From assembly GCF_025698545.1 (NCBI RefSeq), contig NC_068569.1:16740001-16804000 (forward strand): 64,000 bases of DNA, read 5' to 3'. Below the pieces are notes generated by a model. It was not told where the DNA came from and made no database searches. It saw only the letters and a program-made list of their open reading frames with translations. A program made the position numbers and the translations under genes. This document shows positions 62,474 to 64,000 of the stretch, piece by piece (positions within the stretch are counted from its first letter, which is position 1; each line of letters begins with the position of its first letter). This DNA comes from Gossypium raimondii (lineage: Eukaryota; Streptophyta; Magnoliopsida; Malvales; Malvaceae).

Positions 62474-63567
62474 TTCTTGGGATACTTGTTAGCGCTCTCT
62501 CGGTGGTTTCTACCCTTGGTGAATCTCACTATGTCTTTTCCAAAAGCAATAAGCTTTGTTTGATTAAACTGTCTCATTCCCCTGAATCTGATAGGGCAAA
62601 GGGGGCGGAGAGAGATAGAGAAGAGTACTTTGAGATGGCAATAGGAGCAAGCAGAACGTGACAAAAGCATGTAATATAGGTAGCGGGGCAGCTGTCCGAC
62701 TGCAAGCTCAGAATCACGTGAAGGCAGGGGAAAGAATAGAGAGACATGGGCTATAAAAATATTAATAAATGAAAGCTATCTAGGCATCTCTAATTTCATA
62801 TTGTGTCAGTAATATATATTTCTGTACGGTTGAAAACTGGCTCTTTATTTGCGCTCTTAACGAACCACTTCCACTCTTTCGATCAAAAAACAAAACAAAC
62901 CACTTCCACTCCAACTAAACAAGTAAACTATAACTTTCCATACAAGTCTTCCCAGTGAGTTCATTAACATTCAAATGTCTGTAATTGTGCATTTAATATC
63001 GGGTTTAACTTTTTTTTACATGTTGTGGTGCCATACAGCTGCCACGTGAATTCACAGTTCTGTAATCTTTGTGATGGCCGACGGGGGATTTGATCGAGCT
63101 TTTTAAGGTCAAAAAGAATGTGGTGTGTGATCTTGGGGTTATATAAAGTTATTTTGTCACATTCTTAACACAGGCCTTCGCCTTACTGGATTGCCTCTCA
63201 TGGAAGAAAGGTACTTTTTACTGTCATCGGGGATTATGATTTATGGGGAAACATTTCCTTTTTTTTCGCATAAGAAACATTTCTTAGCAAAAAAAACAAA
63301 ATCATTTAAGGTTGTGGATTTTTTTAGTCTTAATCAAGATCATGTTTCAGTAATCAGCTTCGACCTCACCTGTTATTTTTTTCTTAACCACGAGTAATCC
63401 AATCGGTTTAGGATAGTTCACTTAAAAATTTAAACCCTATTAAACTAAAGCTTTAATTATTGTTTTAAATATTCTTTTAATAATTGAATTGTATAAAGTA
63501 AATTTTTATGCAAATTAGATATTATAGGAGGGCAAAATAAATTATCGAATTTGATTTTAAGTTTAAG
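62474..63567. other. Upstream region of the receptor-like gene
   Basis: Probably the promoter and leader of the minus-strand LRR gene. The short ORFs at 62,374-62,661 and 63,191-63,397 have no recognisable motifs. Confidence 0.5.
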
Positions 63568-63990
63568 AGTGTAAAAAATTCTCAAATTTTTCAAAAAAAT
63601 TAATTAAGTCTTTTTTTTTCATTCAATTGGATACTTGAACTTTCAAAATGTATTAAAAAGGCCGGGTAGATTTTTATAATTTTTTTATAATGTTTAATCA
63701 ATTTTAAATATTTTTATATATTTTATTAAAATTTAATATTTTTTATAACTTTTATTGATTTTTATCCTTTATAAATTTTTTTTGCCACATGCCACGCCGT
63801 GGTTGTGACACGGGGTGGTTTTAACTGAAAAAAATTAGAGGCAATTAACTTTAATGGTCAATTGTTAAAATTAACGATCGAAGGGCTTTTTTGATGCATT
63901 TTGACCGTTTAAGTACACAATTGAGTGTAAAAAAAAGAAGTAGAGGCTTAATTGCTTTTTCTGAAAAATTTTAAGAGCCTTTTTAATTTA
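63568..63990. mobile_element. Foldback MITE-like element with arms of about 95 bases
   Basis: The left arm (about 63,568-63,664) and right arm (about 63,885-63,990) are imperfect inverted repeats sharing AATTAAG(T/C)CT, CTCAATTG-like and TTCAAAATG-like phrases and an AAAAAGGCC or AAAAAGCCC edge. The AT-rich core has no coding capacity. It resembles the element at 15,411 in organisation but not in sequence. Confidence 0.6.
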
Positions 63991-64000
63991 TTTTTGAAAG

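Overview
The window is nuclear DNA of a eudicot plant. The genes have spliced plant structures, the intergenic DNA is very AT-rich, and it carries plant Ty1/copia, gypsy-like and LINE remnants and several MITE-like foldback elements. The look of these repeats suggests cotton (Gossypium) or another Malvaceae, but the genus is my inference.

Layout. 1-2,340: retroelement debris (gypsy-like LTR ends, then a SIRE/Maximus-type copia remnant). 3,773-4,853 (-): a complete three-exon WOX4 homeobox gene. 4,900-22,200: mostly gene-poor, with a probable solo LTR, MITE-like and foldback elements and two adjacent tandem duplications; an unrecognised transcription unit may start near 17,690. 22,217-22,678 (-): an intronless ERF/DREB-type repressor with an EAR motif. 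22,700-31,500: no recognisable gene. 31,588-33,535 (+): a membrane-anchored SPRY-domain protein. 35,419-36,825 (-): a five-exon SUMO-conjugating enzyme (SCE1/UBC9 family) with unusual substrate-site residues. 39,918-45,178 (-): a decayed Ty1/copia element with both LTRs, PBS and a perfect 5-bp target duplication, sitting against a LINE 3' end with a poly(A) tail. 50,331-57,810 (+): a 25-exon KIN-4 kinesin (FRA1 family). 59,843-62,473 (-): an LRR receptor-like pseudokinase of the At5g67200/At3g50230 type. A small candidate gene may lie between these last two. A foldback element closes the window.

The kinesin is in frame through 24 exons and then loses one base at the last splice junction. The receptor kinase loses one base at each of two sites. 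All three look like a three-base A/T run shortened to two, within about 4.4 kb, so either two neighbouring genes are damaged or the local consensus has homopolymer errors. The other four recognised genes read cleanly.

The genes are independent plant loci, not an operon. WOX4 acts in the vascular cambium, KIN-4/FRA1 in cell-wall deposition, SCE1 in SUMOylation, and the ERF is a probable EAR-type repressor. The ERF, KIN-4 and receptor-kinase set resembles Arabidopsis At3g50230-At3g50260 and At5g67190-At5g67200 as I remember them, which suggests conserved microsynteny. I found no clearly new multi-gene system. The best leads are the divergent SCE1, the clustered frameshifts, and a few small unrecognised ORFs.
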